A stretch of 64,000 nt of DNA from Parus major (Eukaryota; Chordata; Aves; Passeriformes; Paridae): contig NC_031781.1 in the NCBI RefSeq assembly GCF_001522545.3, forward strand, positions 9,553,487 to 9,617,486, written 5' to 3'. Of the stretch, positions 39,416-52,400 are shown one piece after another. The notes below the pieces were generated by a model. It searched no databases. It saw only the letters and a list, made by a program, of their open reading frames with translations, and was not told the origin of the DNA. The translations under genes were made by a program, and so were the position numbers. Positions within the stretch are counted from its first letter, which is position 1, and every line of letters begins with the position of its first letter.

Positions 39416-42258
39416 TCAAATCCTGTATCGGAGCTGACACCAGGCTGCCTATTCCCTGCAGCACTGAACTGGCGGTTTGGAAGGAGGAGGCTGCAATTCC
39501 CTCAAGGGGCAAGACAGAGTTCAGTGTCTGTCTTATTTTTAAATATGCATCTGAACATGGCTGATCAGAGGAGCAAAAGAAATCTTCGGGTTCTGAGCAC
39601 TGGAAGCTCATAAGGACATAGTGCAATCCTCTGCATCTCCCTGCTCCTCCTGCACTCCTCACTGAACATGAAAGCTGCTTGGCACAGGGGACTTTGACTG
39701 CAGGAAAGATGGGTAAGAATCAGAGACCCCATGGAAGAAGGGTAGAAAGGGTGGGTGTTTTGCAAGCCTCGCACCTTCTTTCTCTACCTCAAGTTCTTTT
39801 CATTTTGTCAGAATGTCTTCAGTTCTTTTCATTCTCTGAACCCTGAAAAACCCCAGAGTACATTACTCAGCTATGCAGCAGCTTTGCAGAATGCTGTTTA
39901 ACCTTGGCAAGTAAAAGACTGAAGACTGGTCATGATGCTGGCACAGTGAAGGGACAAGCTGAGGTATTCCAGTTCTATGTTCTTACCACAACCAGTGCCA
40001 TGACAAGGTACCAGAGATGGATCTGCAGGTTTCCCAGTGGGATTAGGAGCTCTGCTAGGGCAGGTTTTGTACCCAGCTGGTAAACTTCCTAAATGATTTT
40101 GCTGTGCAGCTCTAGCTGCTGGCATCTGTTCAGGCAGCACAGTGACGAAGTCACCTAAAGGGCAAAAAAAAGCAGGTGCTTACTGGTCCAACAGCTCCTG
40201 CCAGCAGATTAGGATCAGAAGTGAAGGAGAGCATATTGAATTAAAGCTATAATCATAATTTCAGTTTAGACAAAATGTATGTAGCTTGGCAGAATACCAG
40301 GGCCCTGACTCTTGTAAAAATGTGTCACAGGTTCCTTTGGGACCATAGGAAGATCAAGACCTTTATTGAAAACCTTCTGTCAGCTGTGTTACTTTCTGTG
40401 GCACAGGCTACTTTGGTTTGGCATAGACACAACTACTCCTTTCTGCTACATGTTGGACACTTCTGATCCTGAAAGTGGTCAAACCTGGTGTAAGTAGCTA
40501 AGGGTTCAAGGTAATTGCAGCAAGTTGTATAGGGGAGGTTGCAGATTCATTGCCTTCATGTTTTCTTTCAGTATCCTTGCCTAATGAGCAGCCTAATCCA
40601 TCAGAGGAGACACCTGACAGCATCAGGACTCAATACCAGATGATTGTCAACTAAACTATGTTGATGGTGTTCAGGGTAGGGTGGAGTAGACTCTACTCTG
40701 AAGAGAAAAGGCTGAGGAGGCTGTGTCTTAGACCTTCAGAAATGCCCAAATCATCCTGGAAAAACTGCTTTTGATTGGAGAAAAAGTCTTCTTGCAGGAG
40801 AATCTCAGTGTTTATGCTGTCTAATTTATTTCTTTAGAACTAAAAGATAGAAAGAAAAAAGTAAGAGTTAAGACTTTCCAGTTGCAGACTGGTGAAATGA
40901 TATGTGTGAATGATAGAAGAGTTGACTGCTGGGGTGAATGGATTTGGCCTTCTGTTCTGATTCTGCCTTTTTTTGCCAAAGGATCCATGTTTTTGGACTC
41001 TGATGAGGTGTGTTCAGTTGCTGTCCTTTTAACATTTTGCATGGTGTTTATGTGGAAGAGGTTGTGCATTTGTGGTGGGTGAGGAATGGAAACAAGAGCT
41101 GGCACTGTACAACCGATTTCTTCTCTACAGTGTTGCATATTCAGTTGTCAATTTTACTCTACTTGCTGAAAGTTTTTGATTTCTTGTTTTAAAATAGCTA
41201 GTAGAGAGAAAGGATCCATTGCCTACAGGGATAGCTGGAGCCAAGTGGCAGATAAACCTTCCCTGGCTGTGTTCTTTCAGCTCCTCCCTGCCCTGGAGAT
41301 GGCTCTGCTGTAGTTGTGGGTCCCCTGGATGTGTCTCTCTGTCCTGATGAGCAGCACTGTGTACACCGTGGCTGACACACTGCACTCCTGACTGGCATTA
41401 TTCTTCCAGTTAGACCTTTCTTGAATAGCAAAGCTACTTGTTACAGACTGTCTTTTTTACCTGAAAAATCACATATCACCACATTCATGCCAGAGCAGGG
41501 TTATATATCTGGAGGAGCCCTAGATAACAGCAGTTAAACTACCTTAGCTGGTGGCTCTGGTTGTACCATTTGCTGGAGTCATTGGGGCTGGAATAATTCC
41601 TTGGGAAAGGAAATAAACTGCTACAACAATTCCAGCATGCTCCTGCGACCTTGCTTTTGCTACAGTGGGGAACAGACTGGGTTTGTTCCCCCCCCCACAA
41701 AAAAACAGTAGAAGGAATATGCCCAAAGTCACTTTCTTGTGTAACTTAAAGTATTCAGGATTTTACCCTAGGTCCCTCAAGGTAAAAGGCTGCTGTGTTA
41801 ACCTCAGCTCTTCATCTCTTGCCAAGCCTGGAAATCCGGGTTCTTAAGAGGAGCTGTTACTTATATGACCTTCATGCGTGAAACAGTTTCTCTTTTAAAA
41901 TGTGTTTTCCCCTTTATCAGTTATTCATTGAAGAGTCTCTTTGCATCTGTAGAATTTTGAAGGGTAGCTATTATTTTACCATTTTAATTTTCCCAGCTGT
42001 TCAAATAATTGTTTTAACCTCTCAGTGCCTGGAAGTGCTTTTCACATCCTGATTGCTTTGTATTGTATTTCTTTGGTTTCATGGTTTAAATTACCAACTG
42101 TTCTCTCCCTATTCCAAATGGTTACTCTGTGGCTATCTTCTCTATAGGTTTAAAGTCTGCACTGTTCTGAACACCACTGACAGCAAGGCACTTTGGAATA
42201 TCCACACTGGGATACAGGGCTCTCACATCCTGGTTTGGGGTATTTTTTGTTGCTCTCC

Positions 42259-42337
42259 ACACACACACATACACACACATACACACACATACACACACAT
42301 ACACACACATACACACACACATGCACACACACATGCA
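42259..42337. repeat. Compound CA microsatellite with a 10-base higher-order unit
   Basis: Five perfect copies of ACACACACAT fill 42261-42310, followed by about 27 bases of degenerate (CA)n with ATGC interruptions. The reverse strand reads as TG with regular A. Several open frames rich in Thr-His or Cys-Val residues on both strands here are products of the repeat, not genes. It is likely polymorphic in copy number. Confidence 0.97.
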
Positions 42338-45300
42338 CCTTGCAAAAAAAGAGAACTTCAGTACTTAAGGATCCCATTAAAACCAGAACAAACTGGTTCT
42401 TCTGAAAGGTCTTGCCAGTGGCCTCTCTGGAGTTGCACTTCACTGTATATAGGGAAGGGGCTCTGACAGAGACAATGAAACCAGCACAGAATACATTGTC
42501 TCCATGCAGTTTTACAGGGAGTAAAGTCAAAGTATTTAATTTGACAGTGGTTTCTCTAGCCCTGACACAAGGCTGTGATGGCTGAGGACAAGGCAAAGCT
42601 TCCTGCTGGTCTGCCAGAGGATGTGGCTGATTGAGCTGAGCACTCAGTTCCAGGTGGTGTTCCCAGCCCAGAGTGATGCTTGAAGGAGGAGGGATGCACC
42701 TTCTGTCCCTCCTGGGGCAGAACACTTCCTTGTGGGAGTACCTCCAGACCAGCAGCATCCCATTTCAAAGCTTCCCTTCTCTTTTTGATATTTTTATTTT
42801 TGTTTCTATTTTTTATTTTCAATGGGTGTTGCTTCTCTTGAGTATGTCTTTAATGGCCTTGCCATAGGGACAGAGGTAAAATTTGAAAATAAATAATTAC
42901 ACTGTGATACTCTGGACAGATTGCTGTAGTTTCTCTTACGTGTTCTTCTCACGTGTTCTGAAAGTTGCAAAAGGTGATTTATAATTCATCAAACTAAGCA
43001 TAAAACATCTGACTGCAAAGCCTATCAATTTGATCCCATCTCTTTCCAGCCCTTTAATTAGGGAAGCCTTGCTGAAAAATGTACCCATCAGCTACTGAGA
43101 AATAGTGCATTCCTGGACCCTCAGTATAGATCTTGAGTTATCCAGGTGCCAAAATGCTGTCAGAACTGACAGATCTTAGAAAATACACCCACAGGCAGAA
43201 CATTATCCATTATACCAGCACTGAGCAGTGGGCAGTAAGGAAAAATCAGCAGAGAATGTGTCTTTATCAACTTTAATTGGCTTTTCCCGTTGCTAAAAAT
43301 CAGTGTATCCAGCAAGGAAGAGAACCTATCTAGCAGTTTGATTTTTTCATCCCAGAGCTGAAGGGTGCAGTCCATCTTCACTGACGTGTGATGTGGACTT
43401 GTCTCAGCACAGCTCCTGGCAGTGCAGTGGAATCCACAGCCCACAGAGAAGGCTGCCAGTCTGTCCTCGGTGAGTGACCATGCTTAAACAAGTGTGGAGA
43501 ATGAATTACTCTGGATAAGTTGGATTTCATCTGTGCTCCAGTTGCGCAAAATTTGCTTCAGACAGAGCCAAACTTAGTTAAAGTTTTCTTTGGGTGCTGG
43601 CTGCTAACTGCTCCTGGAATACAACTGGCTGAGGTGTGGAATCGAGGATCTGGGCAACGGATATGCTGATCAGAAAGGAGACAACAGCCAAAGGAAGCAG
43701 GAACTTTGCCAGAGCTACAGGAAATGCAGAGATTTGAGGGATAGAACAAGCTTCTTTTGAGTTGTTTGGCACTGCAGGTTTACATGCAGCTTTACATCAA
43801 AGGCAAAGGAAACAGCAACTGTGTGGATTCTCTTGGGAAGGCTGTTTTGACACCTTGTTGCAGCATCTTACATTTACTGAACTATGTAAAATGTTTCAAT
43901 TCTTCTTTGGTACTTGTGTCTGCTGCCATTAGATTTATGACAGTTTTATTAAATAATATTGTCAAGATCATTGCAAATTGTTATTATACTGGGTTTTTTC
44001 CTAATTGATTAATGAAAACTACTGATTTCTTTATTTGTAATGTATCGCTTCTCTTGCTAAATTCCACAGAATTTCTGAGAGCACGTTTATTTTAACTTTC
44101 TTTTCAGCTAAGTCAAGCTCCTCTATATAATTTCTATAAATACTAGAAAAGAGAAGCATGTTCACTAACAAAAGACAATTTAGCAAATGAACTTACTAAT
44201 TAGAATTAGAAAATTACTAATTATTAATTAGAAAAGTTACTTTTTCACAGTCCTTGGTGGTCTTAAAAACAAACTGTAAGACTGTCACAGGTTTGCAATC
44301 ATATAAATATGAGTTTAACCCTTGTGTTTAATAAAACTTTAAGAACACCAAACTGTAAAGGTTTGTTGTTAAGACAAGTGAAGGAGCAGTCCTTTATCCA
44401 AAGACCTCTCCGTAGGGAACCGTGCTGCCGTTGGCACAGATCACTGCGATCGTTTGGAACGGATCTGCTGAGCTGTGCAGACCAAATCAGTGTTCTGGGA
44501 ACTCTTGTCACCTCATTGAGTGGACAGTGTTGAGAAGTGAGGGTGCAGCAGTTAGGGGATGTACCAGGGCTCTTTGCTCTGGCTGCAGCGTGAGCCTCCC
44601 AGTCACGAGCAGCCTCTGCCCTTGCTGGCATTGGTGCAGGGCTGGGCACAGTAAGTTCCCTCTCAGGATAAACTCTGGAGCCTGAACTATACAAGCTGTA
44701 AGAATATGATGGACATTATGAAAAAATAAGTGTTGATTTTGTGTTGTTTTTTTTTTAATTTTTTACTCCTGCTTATCATATGGCCATGAAATACACAGCA
44801 ACTTCTTGTGTTTGGAAGGTTTCTTTAGAAATTTGAAGCAAGTGGGAGGAAGGGATAACAAAGTCTATTCTGTTCCTCTAATTCAATCTCGCTATTTACA
44901 AGCCCAGCTCATCAAGTATGTTGTCACTGTTCTTTGCAGCAAGAGGAAGACTGAAGCCTTAGAACACTCCTGGAGAATTTCTACAAATCCATGTGAATAG
45001 CCTAAAACATCATATTTCGTGTGGTTTCCATGGATGCCGACCATGCTGCAGTTAGGGCAGTTCTGGTGTGTTGCTCCAAATGGCACAGCAATTTTACCAG
45101 GATGCAGTATTCTTGCCTGCTGGCCCTAGGCTCTGGTGGTGCTGTCTGCTGTTAAATAGCTGTCTTGTGCCTGTGGGAAAGAAGGGACTCCTGCATGTGC
45201 ACCTTGAGGAGGTGGTAAAGAGCTGTAAGTTTTATTATGTACTATAAAATAATAATTCCTGATGAAATGAAACATGAAGCATAAAAAGATTAGGATTTTG

Positions 45301-45689
45301 ACATCTTGTTTTGAGATGGTAAAATGCTTCTTTGGTGGCCTTGAGTTACTAAAGGTGTTGCCATCCTAGATTTTCAGTTTGCCAATACACAGTGTAAATG
45401 TGGATGGACAGTGCCTGGCTCTGGCTCTGTGTCAATCATCCCCTAAATGCCTGTTGGCACCTGAATGACCAGCTCCTCCTGTTTAAAAGCAAGGCTGCGT
45501 GATTCTTTTATTTTTCTAAGCCATTTGCTCTCTTTAATTGAGCACTGGGAGCCATTGTGTGTGTGGTGTTGCAGGATCCTTGTCGTGTAAGGGCATTGAT
45601 AAATATGTATTGTGTTGTCAAGTGTTTGTAGCTACTCTGCAGGTAGTGGTGGAGGAGTGAGCTGCATACAGTTAAGAGTCCCTGTGTCT

Positions 45690-45830
45690 CCGGGGTCAAT
45701 AAAAACAAGATGGCATGGGGAATTGTGGGAAATGGAGCCAGGATAGCTGCCTTCAGCATCACCTGTTAATAAACCAGCTATTTATAGATCAGCTGAGGCT
45801 TTGTCAACTAGATTGTTAAATTAGTATTTA
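45690..45830. promoter_or_regulatory. Candidate enhancer with MEF2 site flanked by E-boxes
   Basis: A perfect MEF2 consensus, CTATTTATAG, lies at 45778-45787. E-box CACCTG lies at 45760-45765 and E-box CAGCTG at 45790-45795. An AAGATGGC YY1-type core lies near 45709. MEF2 sites beside E-boxes are typical of muscle enhancers bound by MEF2 and myogenic bHLH factors. The motifs are read directly; any activity is inferred. Confidence 0.3.
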
Positions 45831-48479
45831 CATACTGGCCTCATTGTCTTTCACAGAAAATGTCATTTGCATTAGTGCTTGGACATAAGTGCAGCTTCCT
45901 GTGCTCCAGATACACGAGTGTGTTTGGTCACAGTCTGTGGCTTGCAGTGTGTGTGTGAAACTATTCCTGATAGATTCTTGCCTTGCAAATAAATCCTCTT
46001 CTCCCTGTAGCATCATTTTCCCATCTTTCTGTGCCTCTCATTTCTTGCAGAAAGGCTCACCTTTGTTCCCAAATGTCCGCAACTCATCATGAGGCTGATC
46101 TCACTAGAGAGAAAGATGAGCAGCATTTCTGCATAGCAATTCCTAGTTAATCTCTGCCTCTCAGAGAGAGACTTGAATTGTTGATGGCTTGTGGGTAATT
46201 TAATAACTAGCAAACAAATAAGATGTGTAGACTGTAGCAACTTAGCCCAGATGCAAAATCCCCACACCTCTTTGCAGCTGTTGGAAAGAGCTCTGTTATA
46301 AAGGTTTGCTTTTTTACATTTTAGCACCGGTGAAGCAGCATGGAGAAGAGTTGCTGCTCAGTGAAGCTGTGTTGATCACAGCAGGCTCCACACCTGGCTA
46401 GGCAGTTTCAATCCCCTGTGTGTGTGTGTCTGTGTGCCTTTCAAAAGGGAAGAGTAATCTACTTGCTAGGCGTGTGTCTCTCGTAGTCCTTGGACAACCT
46501 TGAACAGTCATTTAACTTGTGTTTATTTGCCCATCTCTACCTGGGCAGATATTACTTCTGTGGTTTGGAGTGTGGAGGTTGAATGGATGTCTCGGATTCG
46601 TTATGGATGAAAAGTGTTACTGAAATGTAAGGTATTCATACTGTCTCTTCAGACAGCTGATCAGAGTTCAGATTCACCTTCCTGTCTTGCTGCTTCTTGC
46701 TTCAAAGCCATTTGGACACTTGGATTGTGCAGGAAGTCGGAAGGCAGTAATAGCAGGGCTGTGATGCAGACAGGTGTCACAGCCTTCGCTCAGATTCACT
46801 TCTTAGCACTCGCGGGGATGTTGATAAGGTGCTGTTATGCTGGTATTGTGTTATTCTTAATCTGTCTTTGGCCTGCAAAGGGTCCATCAGCATCAGTTTC
46901 TCTGACACCTCGGCAGGCTCTCTGGGCACCTCATTACTCTTTTCAGGAAGAGAGCATTGCAATCCCGTTTCTGCGTCCACAGAGAGCAGAGCTCACCTGC
47001 CTGTGCCAGCCCAGTTACTGTAAGGTGAGAGCTCAGAATGAGCCTTGCAGTTTCTCTCACCACGTACATGAAGCACATAATACCACAACAATAATGCAAT
47101 ATTTCCTGAAACCATGCACCTTTTATTTATTTTGTTTAAGACAGCAAAGCCTTGGTTTTTTCCCCTTCAAATTCTCTCTTCTCTTGGCCCACAGGAGAGG
47201 GAGTGGGACAGGCCAACTGTGGCCATAGGTTTGGGAAACCTGGAAGTTGGTTCCTTGGTGCATCAATTCCAGTGACTTGGCTGTGCTCATTTCACCACTA
47301 CCTCTTCCATTTTAACTTTAATCCTTGCTGAAGGCAGCACCTGATTCTTACATTTTCCCATCTACCAGTTTTTTTTCTGCCTTCTGCTGCTATTCAGAAG
47401 AGGAGGGGGTTGGGATGTGGTATTCTGCAAAATGTCAAGGTCTCTTCCTGGAGAGCTGACAGTATAGGTGTTTTATATGTACATGGGCTATCAGGATGAG
47501 ACATTCCTACTCAGAAACATTGGCTGAGACAGACAGACATTCCTCCTGCCACAGAGAGACAGGCAGGCTCACTGTTGCCAAGCCTTGAAATATTTGGCAC
47601 ATTTTCTATTGCCCTAGTTTTGTGGAGTTGTACCTAAGTTTTATAAGTACATGAGAATTTTAGTTCTGTGTTTTTATTGAAAAAAAGAAAAAGGAAGGAA
47701 TAAATAAAATACAATAAACTAACCCTTCTGCATAGACAGAATTGGTGTGAGAATGTGAGTCAATTGCTTAATACCAGAAGATAAATGAAATGGCCCAAGT
47801 ATATTTCTAAATGGTTTTAGAAGTAAACCTTGAGGTTTTGTGGGATATTCTGACTTTCCTCTTAGCTTTTCAGTATGTGAGGAGTCTGCAACAGGGCTTG
47901 TTTTCTTGAATGAAGGGATATTTTCAGCTCTCTAAGAGTTCACACATCTGCAGTGTCCCCTGCAAGCAATAATGAGCTGACCAAAACAATCAGTCTCCCT
48001 GAATTAGAAGAGCCCTGCATTTTTCAAATTTTCTTTGCATTCTAATTTGTGCTTTTCAGTTGTTCCAGCTTTCAAGCCTTTCTTGCAAGCAGCAGGATCT
48101 TTAATTTCAAGTGGAAGCCAAGATTTCTTGTAAAGAATATGGTTCAGGGTAGCGGTGTTTTGACATTTTCACAGTTATGTCATATATCATCACACCTCCC
48201 TATGAGCTGGCAACACCGTTTACACGGAGTTGAACGTAATTATTCACAGAGGGGCCCTGTTAGAGCTTGGGACTCCCCAGCTGATCTAAAGGAGACCAAC
48301 TGGCTCTGCAGATCTGTGTGTGTCGTTCCTGGGCTCGCAGCAGGATGCAGCTGCCTGTGCACTTTCAGGTTGCTTCCATGGGCCAGCACCAAGGCACGTG
48401 CTCCTAAATCACCGATGGATTCAGAGGCGCCCACTTGCACCTCTGCGTCGCCTGAGCGGAGGGACACATGCAGCCAGCC

Positions 48480-48760
48480 TCCCACAACAGAAAGGTTTCC
48501 AATAAAGCTGAAACACAGAGTTATTGTTTGCCCAACCGCTGGCAAATGCACAGAACCATTGTGTGGGTCCTGAAAGCCTGGGCGCTTTATTCTCTGCAGA
48601 CTGAATGGCAGCCGCGGGTAATAATAACACAAGATTAAAAAAGCCAACATTATAGGGGCATTTACAACCCGCTGAGAGAATGAAATCTCAGCAAGGCTGA
48701 GCTGTGTCTCTAGTGATCCTACGTTTTTACTACTTGATAAGGAAATGATGGGCAGCTCTG
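48480..48760. promoter_or_regulatory. Candidate conserved non-coding element
   Basis: The block retains CpGs (GGGCGCTTTA, CAGCCGCGGG, CCCGCTGAG, CCTACGTTTT) next to AT-rich motif-like stretches (GTAATAATAACAC, ACATTATAGGGGCATTTAC). Overlapping ORFs run on both strands across 48049-48776, but none resembles a known protein. A conserved non-coding element would better explain the texture. This is a by-eye inference. Confidence 0.25.
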
Positions 48761-49265
48761 GAGAAATGGCCACCACAGAGCAGACAAGGGGGAGCAGGTT
48801 GGCTGTTCGAACGCTGCAGTAAGTAATGGAAAAGCTGTCTGCAAATCAAGTGACCCTCCTGTCCCTCCCCATGCTGGCTGAGCTGGTGGAGTGTGTGTGC
48901 AAGCACACTGTTTCCTTCCCAGGCAGGCAGCAGTGGCATCAGGATTGGTTTGTGTAGTTCACAGCCTTGTGCTTGGGAGTCTTTGGTCAGCGTCATGCAG
49001 GGTGGTGCTTTGGTAGCTGTTAGCAGGATTTACATGTGAGAATGAGACTGACTGTGGAAAAGAGACGGTGAAATTAGCTTTCTGCCTGTGGGAGCAGACA
49101 CTCTTTCTGTCAACTTAAATTTGGGGAGACAATAAATACTGAGCTTCCTGAATGCAAGTTCCTGTTCTAAGTCACAGTAATGAAAACTACCTTACACAAT
49201 TTGAGCTCATCTGACACCATCTTACACGTGGAATTTTATTATTTTCAAAGCAAAGAAACCATACT

Positions 49266-49371
49266 CCACCAAAAAAACCTACCCAAAACCCAAAAAACCC
49301 ACCAAACACCAAAACAAAACAAAAAAACCAAAACAAACAAAAAAACCAACCAAACAAAAACCCCCAAAACC
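49266..49371. repeat. A/C-only low-complexity tract
   Basis: 106 bases contain only A and C on the + strand apart from a single T at 49280. The pattern is irregular A blocks with CC or CCC spacers, ending AAAAACCCCCAAAACC. The complement is a pure G/T strand with G-runs. Open frames of Lys/Thr/Asn/Pro residues or of Phe/Gly/Trp residues here are artefacts of composition. Confidence 0.95.
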
Positions 49372-50265
49372 TGATGATTTTTAAGGAACATTGCCTTGTC
49401 ATAAAAATCAAGTCTTTAATTTGGTGCTAGTTTTAAAAATTCTTTAACACAAATGTCTTATAAAGTTCTTTGTGTACACATAACTACCTAAACAGCTTTG
49501 TAAGACCCTCTTTCCCTGTGCACACATGGAAACTGTACTTGGTAAGTCAGAGTACCAGGCTGTAGCAAGATCCTCTCAGGATATGCCCAGGCTGCAGAAT
49601 AATGATGGCAGATCAGACCAACCCTAACCTTGCTAGCCTTGAGTATTACCAGCAGGCTAACTCTGACAGTGCTGAGCCACAGGAATTTGTACCCACCTGT
49701 TCAGACAGGCTGTGCAGCTCTCTGCTACTCAGCAGGTTTCTGAGGCAGCATCTTACAGATGTGACCTTGGTCTTTGGCATTAATGAAGCAATGAGTGAAA
49801 TGATGGCAGGTATTTTAAAGTAACAAAATGTGAGTTTTGCTACTTGGCTAGGGCAGGTGTGGTTTAATAACTGTACTTTTCCTTTCTAAAAACATTATTA
49901 TCTGTTCAAGTCTCTTACTTTGCTTGTGCCAGGCAACATGGCATGGAAATTGCTGGGCCCTGGGTGCTGTTTCCAGTATGGGATATTATGGGGATTCAGA
50001 AATTCAGACTGCTTCATGGATTCATTTACTTGGATTAATGAATCTGTCTCTGCCTCTGTTTCCCCAAGAGTAATGTGAAGTTACTTACGTCAGAGGGATT
50101 TATGAGCTTTTTTCTATATTGGCCATTTTGCAGAGAGTGAAATTCAGCTCAGAGGGCTCTGCAGAAGGACAAAGTATTTGAGTTTATTCTCTTATAATCC
50201 TGGTTACAGAAAATGGGCAAGTTCCTGTTTAAAATCTCTTTAAACACAAAGTATAAATACTCTTT

Positions 50266-50345
50266 GATTTTTTTTTTGTCCTCTTTTTTTTCTTTCCTCA
50301 TTTTTTTCCCCCCTCTCTTTCCTTTATGTGTTTTGTTTTTATTTT
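50266..50345. repeat. T-rich polypyrimidine tract
   Basis: Long T runs with C6 and CTCTTT interruptions (TTTTTTTCCCCCCTCTCTTT) end in TTTTGTTTTTATTTT. No exon follows closely, so it is treated as low-complexity intron. Confidence 0.85.
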
Positions 50346-50642
50346 AAATGTTCCTTTAAACTGCAAGCTGTTCAGGTTGTGACCTGAAGGCTCCTCTGTG
50401 CTGGCACAGATTTGCAGAAGGCAGTTTAGGGCTTGCTTTGTTTCCACATGTTGCAAGTGTGAAATTAAATGTATGTTAGTGGTAGGGTCTTTGTGGGAAG
50501 AGAATGTAAAGAGATGTTGAGTGACAGTAGAAAAGAATGGTTTAGGAGAGGGGAAGAGAGGATGTAGCTAAAACTAAGTATGTTGCTTGCTTTTTTCCAG
50601 AACCTTTACAGGAGAAGCATGAATGTGTTCCCAGTCCACAAC

Positions 50643-50695
50643 TCCCTTGTCTCTTCCTCCCCCTCCCCCCTCCCTCTTCTTCACTCTCACCCTCT
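50643..50695. repeat. C-rich polypyrimidine tract
   Basis: About 53 bases are almost free of purines on the + strand, with a CTCCCCCTCCCCCCTCCC-like core. It lies about 300 bases after the T-rich tract at 50266. The overlapping minus-strand ORFs are rich in Glu, Gly, Arg and Lys because of this composition and are not real genes. Confidence 0.85.
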
Positions 50696-52239
50696 GGGGC
50701 TGCTGTTTTAGGTTGAGTTGCTTCCAAACAGACAATACTTTCCAAGCAGATAAAGGGACACCTAAGCAGCTGCACTGGTATCTATCATGAGCAGACATGC
50801 TGCACAGTAAGGAAAATTACAAGATGGGACTGGCATCATTTGTCATATTATAAAAAAATACAAAGCTCCCCCTCCACTTGAGCAGCGTCCACAAGACAAT
50901 TGAACAGCACACTTAAAAACTGTCACTTTCTTTTCCAGTCTCTGAATACATTTTCAAATGCTAACGTTAAACATTCCACCTTCAGGTCCTCTGTAAAGAA
51001 TGGATTTTAGACAGATGGAAGCAGGTCTCTGTCTTGACACAGATGCAGGACTATAAATTTGCAGAGGAGGTGATAGGAGATAATTATTTAGAGGGCTTTT
51101 GTGGCTTATTCCAGCATCTGGTATTCTACCGGGGTGTCCTCTGAAGAGGGATGGGTACAGGATGGAGCTAGAGAAATGCTGAGCTTGTTTTTCACTTGGT
51201 AAAGGTTTTTAATCTTGAAAGAAAGATTTAGAATTTACTCAGGAGGAGACACTGAGAAATCAAGATGCATCTTCCAGTGTTCACCATTTCCCCTTTGTTT
51301 GCTCAGATCCATGGTTCAGGCTGTAGGACACTTTATCTGCTGGTCCCTGAAGTGCACTGCCTGAGCTGGGTGCCAGCAGGCAGCTACTCAGAGCAGATCC
51401 CTCTTGCCCAGGGACTGACTGTGACAGTGCCATGTTCAGGGCAGCTGAGCTTGCAGCTTCCCACAGGTGCAGCCTGGGTGTGCCTGTGGTTGGGCATCTC
51501 CATCTAATCTCACAACCGAACGTCTCTGGCCTCGCAGTCTGTTACAGCCTCTCCATTCCGATCCATGGCTCGTGCCCAGCGGGAACTGCCAGTGCTCTCC
51601 AGCCCAGACTGCAGATTCCCTACCCAGTGCTTCCCTGCTCCTTGATCTTGTCAAAGGGGAGTGGCACAGTGAAATGTTTAGTATTTCTTGGCTTCTGAAA
51701 CCTGTCCAAGAGGTGTGGCTCAGTCATTTGACTGTCTCGGTTCAAGTCATAAACATTTCAAAAGGGTTGGTAATTCTGTCTGGTTGTCTGAACTTGGTGA
51801 AAGATTGTCTAATTGGGGCTTGGTGAGGGCCAGCCAACCAGACTTTTCTTCCTTGAGATCTAATCAGGTCTTGCAGCTCCTGGGACCAGATATTTAAAAG
51901 ATACTTGAAGATTGGCAAGGGTTAGACATATAATTAATTCGTTACAATCTGATACTCAAATACTGTAAATGCTCAGTCAGCAATAAGTTTCAATGAGGGG
52001 AATTCAGTGCTGAGTCAAATGGGCTGATTCTGCTGAAATAATTTCAGTTTCTGGTTTGTACTTGGGTAGGGGAGGGTATTCTTCCAAAATAATTTTTTTC
52101 CTCCTTTTAATTTTACCTGTAGGCACCCCTAGTCTTTGGGAGGTGTTTCACAAAAACAGGTAGAAGTCATACCTCATATCTATCTGCAAACAGACCTGAG
52201 AATTCCCTGTTTTCTCTTGACTCTATCATTGCTGATTTT

Positions 52240-52400
52240 TGCCTCTTCAGCCAGAAGAAAAGGAGAGCGACATCTACACCCATGTGGGTGAGATGAATAC
52301 AGCTATCACACAAATAAAATTACTGGCTGCCGAGTAGCAACAGCTTAATGAAAATGTGAAGTGTTAAACAAATAAAGCCAGTCAAGCTCATAATACTTCT
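52240..52400. promoter_or_regulatory. Weak candidate conserved non-coding element
   Basis: The block shows isolated CpGs (GAGAGCGACATC, GCTGCCGAGTAG), GATGAATACAGC, and CTTAATGAAAATG near AACAAATAAAGCC. It has a forkhead-like AAACAAATA core near 52367. This is a guess from texture. Confidence 0.15.

Noticed and set aside
40660..40780. Text resembling the GAAGAGAAGGCTGAGG part of CR1-like elements
   Set aside because: The match is too short and degraded to call a repeat.
42122..42758. ORFs rich in Thr-His and Cys-Val, up to 202 codons
   Set aside because: They are translations of the CA microsatellite.
46614..47228. 204-codon ORF on the + strand, preceded by an acceptor-like CTCTTCAG in phase with the CHCH exon
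   Set aside because: As a CHCHD6 continuation it would add a very long unrelated tail; the 60707 exon fits length and family far better.
49180..49411. Lys/Thr/Asn-rich and Phe/Gly/Trp-rich ORFs
   Set aside because: They are translations of the A/C-only tract on either strand.
50920..51010. Acceptor-like CTTTCTTTTCCAG as an alternative CHCHD6 terminal exon
   Set aside because: The resulting tail (starting SLNTFSNANV) has no family likeness; the acceptor alone is not enough.
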